A stretch of 35,260 bases of DNA from Cryobacterium fucosi (GCF_004403515.1 NZ_SOHH01000037.1:1-35260), one strand, 5' to 3'; shown: positions 8,688 to 16,490, numbered from the stretch's first letter. Notes: a model not told the origin generated them from the sequence alone. Translations and numbers: made by a program.

Positions 8688-9269
8688 CTACGGGGAGTGG
8701 AACTTCTGCTGGGCGGCGGTGACGCCCTCGGCGGCGATCAGTTCGATCGCGTCGGCGGCATCCGTCAGCAGGGTGGGCAGGATCGCCCGCTCGTCCTTGC
8801 CGAAGTCGTGCAGCACGAAGTCGGCCGCGTCCTGGCGCCCGGGCGGGCGCCCGATGCCGATCCGGATCCGCACGAATTCCTTCGTGCCGGTCGCGGCGAT
8901 GATGTCACGGAGGCCGTTGTGGCCGCCGTGGCCGCCGCCGACCTTGATCTTGAGCGTGTCGAAGGGGAGGTCGAGGTCGTCGTGGACGACGATCAACCGG
9001 TCGGGCTCAAGCGAGTAGAAGCGCAGGAGCGCGGCGACCGGGCCACCGGACACGTTCATGTAGGTGCTCGGCTTGGCCAGCACCAGCTTGGGTCCGCCGG
9101 GGAAACTGCGTCCCTCGGCGACCGCCGAATTGGTCTTGTGGTTCTTGAAGTTCGCCGACAGACGGTCGGCGAGCACGGCCGCGACCATGTGGCCGACGTT
9201 GTGTCGGTTGCCGGCGTAGCCGGGCCCGGGGTTACCGAGCCCGACTACGAGCCAGAGATTCTCGTCCAG
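8688..9269 (-). CDS. pth: Peptidyl-tRNA hydrolase, CTG start
   Basis: 193 residues. It releases peptides from prematurely dropped peptidyl-tRNA. The family N-terminus (VVGLGNPGPGYAGNRHNVGH, with the catalytic His in RHNVG) lies upstream of the first ATG (9186-9188), so the gene must start earlier. The only fitting start is CTG at 9267-9269, six bases after a perfect GGAGG (9276-9280, reverse strand); no ATG, GTG or TTG occurs in frame between the rplY stop and the conserved region. Other motifs: KPSTYMNVSG, VVHDDLDLPFDTLK and GGHGGHNGLRDI. It lies 38 bp downstream of rplY and directly upstream of mfd. Confidence 0.94.
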   Translation of the reverse strand: MDENLWLVVGLGNPGPGYAGNRHNVGHMVAAVLADRLSANFKNHKTNSAVAEGRSFPGGPKLVLAKPSTYMNVSGGPVAALLRFYSLEPDRLIVVHDDLDLPFDTLKIKVGGGHGGHNGLRDIIAATGTKEFVRIRIGIGRPPGRQDAADFVLHDFGKDERAILPTLLTDAADAIELIAAEGVTAAQQKFHSP

Positions 9270-9307
9270 GGAATTCCTCCGCGGTCGACGAAGCCGGGTG
9301 GGGAAGA

Positions 9308-9928
9308 CTACTCGGCGGCAGGAGCCTCGGTGGTCTCGGCGGCCTCGGCCGGCTCTTCCTCTTCCTCGGCGGCGGGCAGGTGCACGTAGACCACGAGGGC
9401 GTCGGGGTCGGAGATGAGCGCCGCGCCCTCGGGGAGGACGACGTCCTTCGCGTGGATCTGCGCGCCGTCGTCGAGCCCGTCGATGGAGACGACGATGTTC
9501 TGCGGGATGCTCGTGGCCTCGACCTCGAGCATGAGGAACTTCGAGTCCAGGTCGGCGATGGTGCCGGAAACGGCCTCGCCGGTCAGGTGGATGGAAACCT
9601 CGACCTGGACCTTCTCACCCTTGCGGATGACGATGAGGTCGAGGTGCTCGATGATCTGCAGGAACGGGTCCTTCTGGACATCCTTCACCAGGGTGAGGTG
9701 GGTGGTGCCGTCGACGTCCAGTTCGAGCACGGCGTTGGCGCGGCGCAGCAGGAGGCCGATCTGGTGGGCCGGGAGGGCGACGTGCACCGGGTCGGTGCCG
9801 TGGCCGTAGATGACGGCGGGGATCTTGCCCAGCACGCGCAGCTTGCGGGCAGCGCCCTTGCCGAACTTGACGCGCAGGTCGGCGGAAATCTTGTTGTCGG
9901 TGACAACCTTCTTCTTGGCCTCAGCCAT
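9308..9928 (-). CDS. rplY: 50S ribosomal protein L25, long (Ctc) form
   Basis: 206 residues. It has the N-terminal 5S-rRNA-binding L25 domain (RKLRVLGKIPAVIYGHG) and the C-terminal TL5/Ctc beta domain, ending in a Glu/Ala-rich tail (EEEEEPAEAAETTEAPAAE). Start ATG 9926-9928 is chosen because AGGAGA lies 6-7 nt upstream and MAEAKKK fits the family; an upstream in-frame start is ignored. First gene of the rplY-pth-mfd-mazG run, as in mycobacteria. The leader contains two small hairpins (see 9929-10258). Confidence 0.95.
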   Translation of the reverse strand: MAEAKKKVVTDNKISADLRVKFGKGAARKLRVLGKIPAVIYGHGTDPVHVALPAHQIGLLLRRANAVLELDVDGTTHLTLVKDVQKDPFLQIIEHLDLIVIRKGEKVQVEVSIHLTGEAVSGTIADLDSKFLMLEVEATSIPQNIVVSIDGLDDGAQIHAKDVVLPEGAALISDPDALVVYVHLPAAEEEEEPAEAAETTEAPAAE

Positions 9929-10258
9929 GATGTTTCTCCTTGCGGGCCTGGACGGCCCAGTCTGGTTTCGCGGACCGAGGTCCGGGAATCGTGGGTACTG
10001 GTTCAACTCGAACGCGTGTGCGCGTGAGGAAAGGCCGTGAAGCATCCCGCCGCGTCGATAACGGATGCCGATGGACGGTTTCCCGCCGTCGACAGCCCTC
10101 GCCGAAGTTCAACTCGTGAGTCTAGCAAAGCGGGCGGGCCGGGGCGAACCGGGCGCCCGGCATCCGTCGCCTGGGGCCGCCCGACATGCCACGTAACCGT
10201 TCCGGCCGACGCAGTAGCCTTGAAAGAGGTTTGAGATCAATCACCTGAAGGAGCGAAC
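9929..10258. promoter_or_regulatory. Divergent rplY / gnd intergenic region
   Basis: 330 bp without a gene. Toward rplY, a candidate -10 TAGACT lies at 10124-10119 (reverse strand). The untranslated leader has two short hairpins before the ribosome site: cggacc/ggtccg around 9975-9990 and gggcc/ggccc around 9945-9962. Toward gnd, a candidate -10 TAGCCT is at 10215-10220 and the ribosome site AAGGAG at 10247-10252 precedes GTG 10259. No convincing -35 boxes are seen. Promoter positions are inference from short motifs. Confidence 0.4.
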
Positions 10259-11716
10259 GTGGCCGAAACCGGCGCAGCACAGGCAAACATTGGCGTAGTG
10301 GGACTGGCGGTGATGGGGTCGAATCTGGCCCGCAACCTCGCCAGCCGGGCGGGGAACACGGTGGCGGTGTACAACCGCTCGCCCGAGCGCACCCGCCTCC
10401 TCACCGGCGAGCACCCGGAGGCGAACTTCGTCGCCTCCGAGACGATCGAGGAATTCGCGGCGTCGCTCCGGAAGCCGCGCACCGCGATCATCATGGTTCA
10501 GGCCGGCACGGGCACGGATGCCGTGATCAGCGCGCTAACCGCCCTGTTCGAGCCCGGGGACATCATCGTCGACGGCGGCAACGCCGACTTCCAGGACACC
10601 ATCCGCCGGGAGAAGGCCGTTCGCGCCACCGGCGTGAACTTCGTCGGCGCCGGCATCTCCGGCGGCGAGGAGGGCGCCCTCAAGGGACCCAGCATCATGC
10701 CCGGCGGCTCCGCCGAGGCCTACGAGACCCTTGGCCCGATCCTTGAGTCGATCGCGGCCGTCGTCGACGGCGTGCCCTGCGTCACGCATGTGGGCACGGA
10801 TGGCGCGGGCCACTTCGTCAAGATGATCCACAACGGCATCGAGTACGCCGACATGCAGCTCATCGCCGAGGCCTACGACCTGCTCCGCAAGGTCGGCGGG
10901 CTCTCCCCCGCCGCCATCGCCGACGTGTTCACCGACTGGAACGCGGGCGACCTCGAGAGCTACCTGATCGAGATCACCGCCGAGGTGCTCCGCCAGGTCG
11001 ACGCGAAGACCGGCCTGCCGTTCGTCGACGTCGTCCTCGACGAGGCCGGCTCGAAGGGCACCGGGGTCTGGACCGTGCAGAACGCCCTCGACCTGGGCGT
11101 GCCCGTCGGCGGCATCGCCGAGGCCGTCTTCGCCCGCGCCGTGTCCAGCCACCCGGAGCAGCGCGTGCCGCTCCGCGCGGCCCTCGGCGCCCGCCCGGAA
11201 ATCGCCGTTGTCGGCCACACCTTCCAGGACGACGTGCGCCAGGCCCTCTACGCCTCCAAGGTCGTCGCCTACGCCCAGGGCTTCGACGCCATCATCGCCG
11301 GCGCCGAGAAGTACGGCTGGAAGATCGACAAGGGCGCCATCGCCACGATCTGGCGCGGCGGCTGCATCATCCGCGCTCAGTTCCTCAACCGGATCGTCGA
11401 CGCCTACGCGAACGACCCGTCGATCCCGACCCTGCTGGTCGACCCGTACTTCGCCCAGGCCGTCGCCGACGGCGAGTCGGCCTGGCGCCGGGTGGTATCG
11501 ACCGCGGCGCTCTCCGGTATCCCGGTCCCCGGTTTCGCGTCGGCGCTGAGCTACTTCGACTCGCTCGCGAGCGAGCGGCTTCCCGCCGCGCTCGTGCAGG
11601 GCCAGCGCGACTTCTTCGGAGCGCACACCTACAAGCGCGTCGACATGCCCGGCACCTTCCACACCCTGTGGTCGGGCGACCGCTCGGAAATCGAGACCGA
11701 GGGTTCCTCGCACTAG
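10259..11716 (+). CDS. gnd: 6-phosphogluconate dehydrogenase (decarboxylating)
   Basis: 485 residues, the usual long form. It converts 6-phosphogluconate and NADP+ to ribulose-5-phosphate, CO2 and NADPH in the pentose phosphate pathway. Visible are the Rossmann start GLAVMGSNLARNLA, the substrate motif GISGGEEGALKGPSIMPGG, the catalytic HFVKMIHNGIEYADMQLIAE and the C-terminal GTFHTLWSGD tail. GTG start with AAGGAG seven bases upstream. Its product ribulose-5-phosphate leads to ribose-5-phosphate, the substrate of Prs encoded 2 kb away. The final 215 nt are duplicated at 12971-13185. Confidence 0.97.
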   Translation: MAETGAAQANIGVVGLAVMGSNLARNLASRAGNTVAVYNRSPERTRLLTGEHPEANFVASETIEEFAASLRKPRTAIIMVQAGTGTDAVISALTALFEPGDIIVDGGNADFQDTIRREKAVRATGVNFVGAGISGGEEGALKGPSIMPGGSAEAYETLGPILESIAAVVDGVPCVTHVGTDGAGHFVKMIHNGIEYADMQLIAEAYDLLRKVGGLSPAAIADVFTDWNAGDLESYLIEITAEVLRQVDAKTGLPFVDVVLDEAGSKGTGVWTVQNALDLGVPVGGIAEAVFARAVSSHPEQRVPLRAALGARPEIAVVGHTFQDDVRQALYASKVVAYAQGFDAIIAGAEKYGWKIDKGAIATIWRGGCIIRAQFLNRIVDAYANDPSIPTLLVDPYFAQAVADGESAWRRVVSTAALSGIPVPGFASALSYFDSLASERLPAALVQGQRDFFGAHTYKRVDMPGTFHTLWSGDRSEIETEGSSH

Positions 11717-11759
11717 GCTCACCGCACCGGCCTCACCCCGGCCGGGCCTGAGCGCCCGG

Positions 11760-11936
11760 CCCGGTGGTCGAGCCTGCCCGGTGGTCGAGCCTGCCCGGTG
11801 GTCGAGCCAGTCGAGACCCTGGCGCGGGATTTCGACAGGCTCAATCACCGACCCGGTGGTCGAGCCTGCCCGGTGGTCGAGCCTGTCGAGACCAGGCCAC
11901 GCAAGATGGTCTCGACAAGCTCGACCACCGACCAGC
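11760..11936. repeat. Palindromic repeat array downstream of gnd (copy A)
   Basis: Repeated ggtggtcgagcctgcc units end in an inverted pair (ggtggtcgagcctgtcgaga ... ggtctcgacaagctcgacc, about 11873-11932). A variant tttcgacaggctcaatcaccg lies at 11829-11850. The array fills the gap between gnd and the first small membrane-protein gene and may act as the gnd terminator. It is closely matched, with an extra unit, by the array at 13198-13431. Confidence 0.9.
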
Positions 11937-11944
11937 AGATTTGC

Positions 11945-11950
11945 GATACT
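11945..11950 (+). promoter_or_regulatory. Candidate -10 box (TTGCGATACT) of small membrane gene A
   Basis: TTGCGATACT just outside the repeat array is conserved before both paralogous genes (GATACT at 11945-11950 and 13438-13443), each about 10 nt before the ATG. The flanking repeat end gctcgacc lies 18 nt upstream, where a -35 box would be. Inference from position and conservation only. Confidence 0.35.
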
Positions 11951-11960
11951 GGAGCCCACC

Positions 11961-12335
11961 ATGAGTGACAGCGACGAGCAGCACCCCGAACTCTCCGGCT
12001 ACGAGCCGCAGGATGCCGACCGGCCCCTGCGCAGTCGGCGCGCCCTGACGTTCATGCGCATCGTCGTCGTGCTGGGCGTCGTGGCCCTGATCGTGCCGGG
12101 CATCCTGACCTCATTGCAGATCGCGTCGGCCACGGCGGAGAACACCTGCCGGGCCGCGGTCCTGCGCTATCACCCGTTTGCCGTCGGCTCGCACGCTCGG
12201 TTCGAGCTGAGCGGGCCGGGCGGATTCGGCTGGCAATGCTACGCAATCGATGTCAACGAGCGCGCGACCTACGTCATCCCGCTTGGGATCATCCCGTCCG
12301 CGCCCGGCGCACTCGACCCGGGAATCCCGGCCTGA
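11961..12335 (+). CDS. Small single-span membrane protein A, unknown function
   Basis: 124 residues. A charged N-terminus (SGYEPQDADRPLR) is followed by one membrane helix (about residues 31-52, MRIVVVLGVVALIVPGILT). The exterior domain of about 70 residues has two cysteines, in ENTCR and WQCYA, and a hydrophobic YVIPLGIIPSAP stretch. The two conserved cysteines may form a disulfide (inference). GGAG lies about 7 nt before the ATG. I do not recognise a named family. A paralog at 13453-13818 is about 75% identical, so the gene is under coding constraint. Confidence 0.8.
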   Translation: MSDSDEQHPELSGYEPQDADRPLRSRRALTFMRIVVVLGVVALIVPGILTSLQIASATAENTCRAAVLRYHPFAVGSHARFELSGPGGFGWQCYAIDVNERATYVIPLGIIPSAPGALDPGIPA

Positions 12336-12380
12336 ACTGCAGCGCAGACTGACCTGCTGCGCAGAACGGAGACGAACTAG

Positions 12381-12731
12381 ATGAGCGAAGGCACTCCGAT
12401 GGACCAGGCACGGGACGGGCAGAGCCCTGGCCTCGGCCCGACGTTCACGTTCACGGCGGAGCTCTGGGAGTACGAGGGGAAGGGTGCCTGGATCTTCGCC
12501 TCGCTGCCCTCGAAGGTGGCTGACGACATTCGTGAAATCACCGAGGGCCGCCGCAACGGGTTCGGCTCGGTCAAGGTTCTCGCCGTTGTCAACGCCACCC
12601 GGTGGTCGACCTCGGTGTTCCCTGACGGCTCCCGGAACACGTTCCTCCTGCCGGTGAAGAAGGCGGTCAGGCTCGCCGAGGGAATCTCGGAGGGCGATGC
12701 CGTGACGTTCCGCCTCGAGCTGGTGCTGTAA
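12381..12731 (+). CDS. DUF1905 domain protein
   Basis: 116 residues. After ~18 variable residues the DUF1905 core runs to the end: FTFTAELWEYEGKGAWIFAS, LPSKVADDIREI, GFGSVKVLAVVNATRWSTSVFP, then LPVKKAVRLAEGISEGDAVT. This domain is a small beta barrel of unknown biochemical function, often alone or fused to YdeI-like domains. ATG at 12381 has GGAGA about 9 nt upstream; Met7 is an alternative start. It lies between the two copies of the duplicated gnd-tail/membrane-gene unit. Confidence 0.85.
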   Translation: MSEGTPMDQARDGQSPGLGPTFTFTAELWEYEGKGAWIFASLPSKVADDIREITEGRRNGFGSVKVLAVVNATRWSTSVFPDGSRNTFLLPVKKAVRLAEGISEGDAVTFRLELVL

Positions 12732-12866
12732 CCACCCGTGTTGTAGCCGCTGGCGGTGCCGCTGGCGGTGCCGCAGTCATCTTCCGTACTCGTCTGCACG
12801 AATGTTCAAAGTCGCCTGCGCGGCCGGCATCTGTCCGTATGGGGAACGTCTTGCGGGCTGGTCGTG
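12732..12866. other. Intergenic stretch with short tandem repeat
   Basis: Contains two and a half copies of gctggcggtgcc (about 12750-12775). No gene, promoter or RNA could be supported here. Confidence 0.5.
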
Positions 12867-12970
12867 TCAGTCGACTACTGCCGCGACGGCTTCGATCTCG
12901 ACGAGCTGGTCCGTGTACCCAAGTACGGTGACTCCCATGAGCGTGCTCGGTGCGTCGAGGTGGCCGTAGG
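12867..12970 (-). pseudogene. C-terminal remnant of a RidA (YjgF/YER057c) family protein
   Basis: Read on the minus strand this stretch encodes about 34 residues ending in LMGVTVLGYTDQLVEIEAVA plus AVVD and a TGA at 12867-12869. That is the typical end of RidA-family enamine/imine deaminases (the family shows a ..LVEIEAVAV.. tail). The upstream part of the gene is missing: at 12970/12971 the sequence switches abruptly to the duplicated gnd tail. The fragment is therefore a truncated gene whose breakpoint coincides with the duplication edge. Confidence 0.75.
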
Positions 12971-13185
12971 CCGCGGCGCTCTCCGGCATCCCGGTCCCCG
13001 GTTTCGCGTCGGCGCTCAGCTACTTCGACTCGCTCGCGAGCGAGCGGCTTCCCGCCGCGCTCGTGCAGGGCCAGCGCGACTTCTTCGGAGCGCACACCTA
13101 CAGACGCGTCGACATGCCCGGCACCTTCCACACCCTGTGGTCGGGCGACCGCTCGGAAATCGAGACCGAGGGTTCCACGCACTAG
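12971..13185 (+). pseudogene. Duplicated 3' end of gnd
   Basis: 215 nt aligned without gaps to the end of gnd (11502-11716), with about five mismatches by eye (near 98% identity). It includes the TAG stop, encodes the last ~71 residues of the enzyme and has no start or upstream domain. It is a gene fragment, not a functional enzyme. It forms the left edge of a duplicated unit: gnd tail, palindromic array, small membrane-protein gene. Confidence 0.93.
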
Positions 13186-13197
13186 CGCCGCCGACCC

Positions 13198-13431
13198 GGT
13201 GGTCGAGCCTGCCCGGTGGTCGAGCGAGTCGAGACCCTGGCGCGTGATTTCGACAGGCTCAATCACCGACCCGGCGGTCGAGCCCGCCCGGTGGTCGAGC
13301 CAGTCGAGACCCTGGCGCGTGATTTCGACAGGCTCAATCACCGACCCGGCGGTCGAGCCCGCCCGGTGGTCGAGCCTGTCGAGACCAGGCCACGCAAGAT
13401 GGTCTCGACAAGCTCGACCACCGACCAGCGG
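13198..13431. repeat. Palindromic repeat array (copy B) after the gnd fragment
   Basis: Matches the array at 11760-11936 but contains an additional ~67-nt unit (cggtcgagc..., cagtcgagaccctggcgcgtgatttcg type) in tandem. The right end, caggccacgcaagatggtct and the following inverted copy, is identical in both arrays. Shared identity runs to the TTGCGATACT motif and then falls sharply inside the coding sequences. Confidence 0.9.
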
Positions 13432-13452
13432 GTTTGCGATACTTGGACGATC

Positions 13453-13818
13453 ATGAGCGACGAGCACCCCGAACTCTCCGGCTACGAGCCGCAGGATGCC
13501 GACCGGCCCCTGCGCGGTCGGCGCGCCCTCACGCTCATGCGCATCGTCGTCGTGCTGGGACTCGTGGCGCTGATCGTGCCGGGCATCCTGACCACGGCGC
13601 GGGTCGCGACGACGACGGCCGAGAACACCTGCCGGGTGGCGACCCCGCACTTCTACCCGTATTCGGTCGGGTCGGACGCCCGCTTCGAACTGACCGGGCC
13701 GGGCGGGCTCGGCTGGCAGTGCTACGCGCTCGACCGCAACGAGCGTGAGACCTACGTCATTCCACTCGGCATCATCCCCTCCGCGCCGCGGGCGCCGGAG
13801 ACCAGCATCCCCACCTAG
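13453..13818 (+). CDS. Small single-span membrane protein B, paralog of 11961-12335
   Basis: 121 residues; about 75% identical to protein A, with a three-residue deletion near the start. The conserved parts are SGYEPQDADRPLR, the membrane helix MRIVVVLGLVALIVPGILT, the cysteines in ENTCR and WQCYA, and YVIPLGIIPSAP. Differences cluster just after the helix and around the first cysteine. TTGCGATACT is conserved upstream, but the GGAG before the ATG in copy A reads GGACGAT here. Function unknown; it may sit in the membrane with its C-terminal domain outside. Confidence 0.8.
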   Translation: MSDEHPELSGYEPQDADRPLRGRRALTLMRIVVVLGLVALIVPGILTTARVATTTAENTCRVATPHFYPYSVGSDARFELTGPGGLGWQCYALDRNERETYVIPLGIIPSAPRAPETSIPT

Positions 13819-13883
13819 GCCAGGACCACGTACGCCGCGGCCGGGACGGCCACCCCCTGCGCAACCGAGACCAGGTACGACGA

Positions 13884-13917
13884 TGGCCGGCCACCGACAT
13901 CCGTCGACGACCGGCCA
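13884..13917. terminator. Inverted repeat between convergent membrane gene B and prs
   Basis: The 125-bp gap 13819-13943 has no supported gene. It holds tggccgg (13884-13890) and its exact reverse complement ccggcca (13911-13917), and a smaller gccg/cggc hairpin near 13839. No T-run follows, so a terminator role is only suggested by the convergent gene arrangement. Confidence 0.3.
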
Positions 13918-13943
13918 GTGACCGCTCGGTGCCTATGCGGTGC

Positions 13944-14921
13944 CTACGCGGCGCCCTCGAACATCGACGTGACCGACCCCTCGTCGAACACCTCGTGGAT
14001 CGCGCGCGCCAGCAGCGGGGCGATCGGCAGCACGGTGAGCGTGGGGAACCGCTTCTCCATCGGGATCGGCAGGGTGTCGGTGACGACGACCTCGGAGATC
14101 GCCGGGTTCTGCAGCAATTCGAACGCCGGGTGGCTGAACACGGCGTGGGTCGCGGCGACGACGACGCCGATGGCGCCGGCCTTGCGCAGGGCCTCGGCGG
14201 CGAGCACGATCGTGCGGCCGGTGTCGATCATGTCGTCGACGATCAGGCAGACGCGCCCGTCGACCTGGCCGACGATCTCGTGCACGGAGACGAGGTTGGG
14301 CACGAGCGGGTCGCGCCGCTTGTGGATGATGGCCAGCGGGGCGCCGAGCTTGTCACTCCAGATGTCCGCGACGCGCACGCGGCCCATGTCGGGCGAGACA
14401 ACGGTGAGGGTGGCCGGGTCGAGCTTCTCCTTGAAGTGCTCGAGCAGCACCGGCATGGCGAAGAGGTGGTCGACGGGGCCGTCGAAGAAGCCCTGGATCT
14501 GGGCGGCGTGCAGGTCGACCGCCATGATCCGGTCGGCGCCGGCGACCTTGAACAGGTCGGCGACGAGGCGGGCGGAGATCGGCTCGCGGCCGCGGCCCTT
14601 CTTGTCCTGGCGGGCGTACGGGTAGAACGGCGCGACCACGGTGATCCGCTTGGCGGAGGCCCGCTTGAGCGCGTCGACCATGATCAGCTGTTCCATCAGC
14701 CATTCATTGATCGGGTTGGTGTGCGACTGGATGACGAAGGTGTCGCTCCCGCGCACGCTCTCATCGAAGCGGGCGTAGATCTCACCGTTCGCGAAGGTGC
14801 GGGCGTCCGTGTGGACGAGTTCGGTACCAAGCTCCGTGGCGATGTCCAGTGCCAGTTGCGGGTGAGCTCGCCCCGAAACCAATACAAGTCGCTTTTCGCC
14901 GCTGGTCTTGATTCCAGACAC
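13944..14921 (-). CDS. prs: Ribose-phosphate pyrophosphokinase (PRPP synthetase)
   Basis: 325 residues, the usual class I length. It makes phosphoribosyl pyrophosphate from ribose-5-phosphate and ATP for nucleotide, His and Trp synthesis. Motifs: FANGEIYARF, YPYARQDKKGRGREPISARL (ATP and regulatory loop), AVDLHAAQIQGFF, SPDMGRVRVAD and the PRPP loop DDMIDTGRT. GTG start (14919-14921) directly abuts the TAG of glmU, with CGGAGA just upstream inside glmU, so the two genes are translationally coupled. The glmU-prs pairing is conserved widely in Gram-positives. Confidence 0.97.
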   Translation of the reverse strand: MSGIKTSGEKRLVLVSGRAHPQLALDIATELGTELVHTDARTFANGEIYARFDESVRGSDTFVIQSHTNPINEWLMEQLIMVDALKRASAKRITVVAPFYPYARQDKKGRGREPISARLVADLFKVAGADRIMAVDLHAAQIQGFFDGPVDHLFAMPVLLEHFKEKLDPATLTVVSPDMGRVRVADIWSDKLGAPLAIIHKRRDPLVPNLVSVHEIVGQVDGRVCLIVDDMIDTGRTIVLAAEALRKAGAIGVVVAATHAVFSHPAFELLQNPAISEVVVTDTLPIPMEKRFPTLTVLPIAPLLARAIHEVFDEGSVTSMFEGAA

Positions 14922-16346
14922 CTAGTCTCCGCTCTTTGCCGCGGCCGCCGCCGCGTCGGTTCCCGGGCGGTTGGTCTGTACCCAGCCGTCCATATTGCGT
15001 TGTGGGGCCACACTCAGGGACAAAGCCCCGGCCGGCACGTCCTTGCGGACGATTGTGCCGGCCCCCGTGTATGCCCCGTCCCCAATCCTAATCGGCGCGA
15101 CGAACACGTTGTGCGACCCGGTGCGCACATGCGACCCGATTTCGCTCCGGTGCTTGTTCACGCCGTCGTAGTTGGCGAAGATCGTGCCTGCCCCGATGTT
15201 GGACTGTTCGCCGACGGTGGCGTCGCCGACATAACTCAGGTGCGGCACCTTGCTGCCGGCGCCGATGGTGGCGTTCTTGGTCTCGACGAACGCCCCGATC
15301 TTGCCGTCCGCGCCCAGGATGGTACCGGGCCGCAAATAGGAGAACGGGCCGACGGATGCCCCGGCGCCGATCACCGCGAGCGTCGCGTCGGTGCGCGTGA
15401 CCACCGCGTTCTCGCCGACCTCGCAGTCCAGGAGTGTGGTGTCCGGGCCGATCACGGCGCCGGTCTCGATCACCGTCGCGCCGCGGATCTGGGTTCCGGG
15501 CAGGATGGTCACGTCCGGTGCGAGCTGCGCCTTGAGGTCGATCCAGGTGGTGGCCGGGTCCTGCACGGTGACGCCGGCCAGCTGCCAGCCGTGCACGATG
15601 AAACCGTTGAGCTGGCGTGCGGTCTCGCTGAGCTGGGCGCGGTCGTTGATGCCGGCGACGAGCCAGGCATCCGCGACGGGCACGGCGCGCACGGACGAGC
15701 CGGCGTCGCGGAGCAGCCCGATCACATCGGTCAGGTACTTCTCTCCCTGCACGTTGTCGGTGGTGAGTCGCGCGAGCTGCTCGCGCAGTTCGGCGATGCC
15801 GAAGGCGTAGACGCCCGCGTTGGTCTCGGCGATCTGGCGTTCGTCGGCCGACGCATCCTTCTGTTCGACGATGCGGTCGAAGCCGCCCGTCTCGGAGCGC
15901 ACGATGCGGCCGTAACCGGTGGAGTCTTCAGGGAATGAGGAGAGCACCGTGGCGGAGACCTCACGCTCGCGGTGCGCGGCGACGAAGCTGGCCAGGGTGG
16001 CGGAGTTCAGCAGCGGCACATCGCCGGAGACCACGAGGACGTCGCCCTCGAAATCGGCGGGGAGGGCCGCGACGGCCAGCTCCACGGCCCGGCCGGTGCC
16101 GGGGACCTCGTCCTGGTCGACGATCAGGCTCTCGGGCAGGTCCTCGGCCACCAGGGCGGCGACCAGATCCCTCTCGTGACGCACGACGGTGACGACGTGG
16201 GCGGCGCCCAGCGCGCGGGAGGTGGCGAGGACGTGGCTGAGGATGGGCAGCCCGGCCAGCTGGTGCAACAGCTTCGGGGTACTGGACCTCATGCGGGTGC
16301 CCTGGCCTGCGGCCAGAACGACGATAGCGAGTCGGGAATCTGTCAC
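14922..16346 (-). CDS. glmU: Bifunctional GlmU (uridyltransferase / glucosamine-1-P acetyltransferase)
   Basis: 474 residues, GTG start with AGAGG upstream. It makes UDP-GlcNAc for peptidoglycan. The N-terminal half has the nucleotidyltransferase signature LAAGQGTRMRSSTPKLLHQL (residues ~10-29) and VSGDVPLL. The C-terminal half is a left-handed beta helix with hexapeptide repeats (IGPDTTLLDCEVGENAVV onward) and the acetyltransferase region VETKNATIGAGSKVPHLSYV. Encoded between tRNA-Gln and prs on the same strand. Confidence 0.97.
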   Translation of the reverse strand: MTDSRLAIVVLAAGQGTRMRSSTPKLLHQLAGLPILSHVLATSRALGAAHVVTVVRHERDLVAALVAEDLPESLIVDQDEVPGTGRAVELAVAALPADFEGDVLVVSGDVPLLNSATLASFVAAHREREVSATVLSSFPEDSTGYGRIVRSETGGFDRIVEQKDASADERQIAETNAGVYAFGIAELREQLARLTTDNVQGEKYLTDVIGLLRDAGSSVRAVPVADAWLVAGINDRAQLSETARQLNGFIVHGWQLAGVTVQDPATTWIDLKAQLAPDVTILPGTQIRGATVIETGAVIGPDTTLLDCEVGENAVVTRTDATLAVIGAGASVGPFSYLRPGTILGADGKIGAFVETKNATIGAGSKVPHLSYVGDATVGEQSNIGAGTIFANYDGVNKHRSEIGSHVRTGSHNVFVAPIRIGDGAYTGAGTIVRKDVPAGALSLSVAPQRNMDGWVQTNRPGTDAAAAAAKSGD

Positions 16347-16399
16347 GTGGTTTCCTCTTTGCTTGTCGTGTTGCCGGCCGGTACGACCGTAAGGAGCGC

Positions 16400-16418
16400 C
16401 ACTGGTCTGAAACCAGTG
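16400..16418 (-). terminator. Hairpin between tRNA-Gln and glmU
   Basis: cactggt (16400-16406) and accagtg (16412-16418) form a perfect 7-bp stem with a 5-nt loop, directly abutting the tRNA 3' end. There is no T-run, so it may be a weak terminator or a processing signal for a tRNA-glmU transcript. Confidence 0.4.
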
Positions 16419-16490
16419 CTCCGCCGCCAGGACTCGAACCTGGACCTAACAGCTCCAAAGGCTGTCGTGCTGCCATTACACCACGGCGGA
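16419..16490 (-). tRNA. tRNA-Gln (TTG anticodon)
   Basis: 72 nt including the discriminator G. Acceptor stem TCCGCCG/CGGCGGA is fully paired, the anticodon stem is ACAGC/GCTGT with loop CTTTGGA (anticodon TTG), and the T arm CCAGG-TTCGAGT-CCTGG is perfect. CCA is not encoded. Sits upstream of glmU on the same strand. Confidence 0.96.

Noticed and set aside
11760..13431. CRISPR-like array
   Set aside because: Repeats are palindromic, variable in spacing and lack unique spacers of constant length; no cas genes.
13194..13431. Insertion sequence causing the gnd duplication
   Set aside because: No transposase frame or terminal inverted repeats of IS size; the duplicated unit is bounded by the repeats themselves.
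13819..13943. Readable frame after the prs stop ending YLVSVAQGVAVPAAAYVVLA
   Set aside because: No start codon in frame, it is simply the continuation of the prs frame past its TAG, and no family is recognised.
13929..15938. Long plus-strand open frame opposite prs and glmU
   Set aside because: Antisense shadow of two strongly conserved genes; composition rich in Arg/Gly/Asp with no domain.
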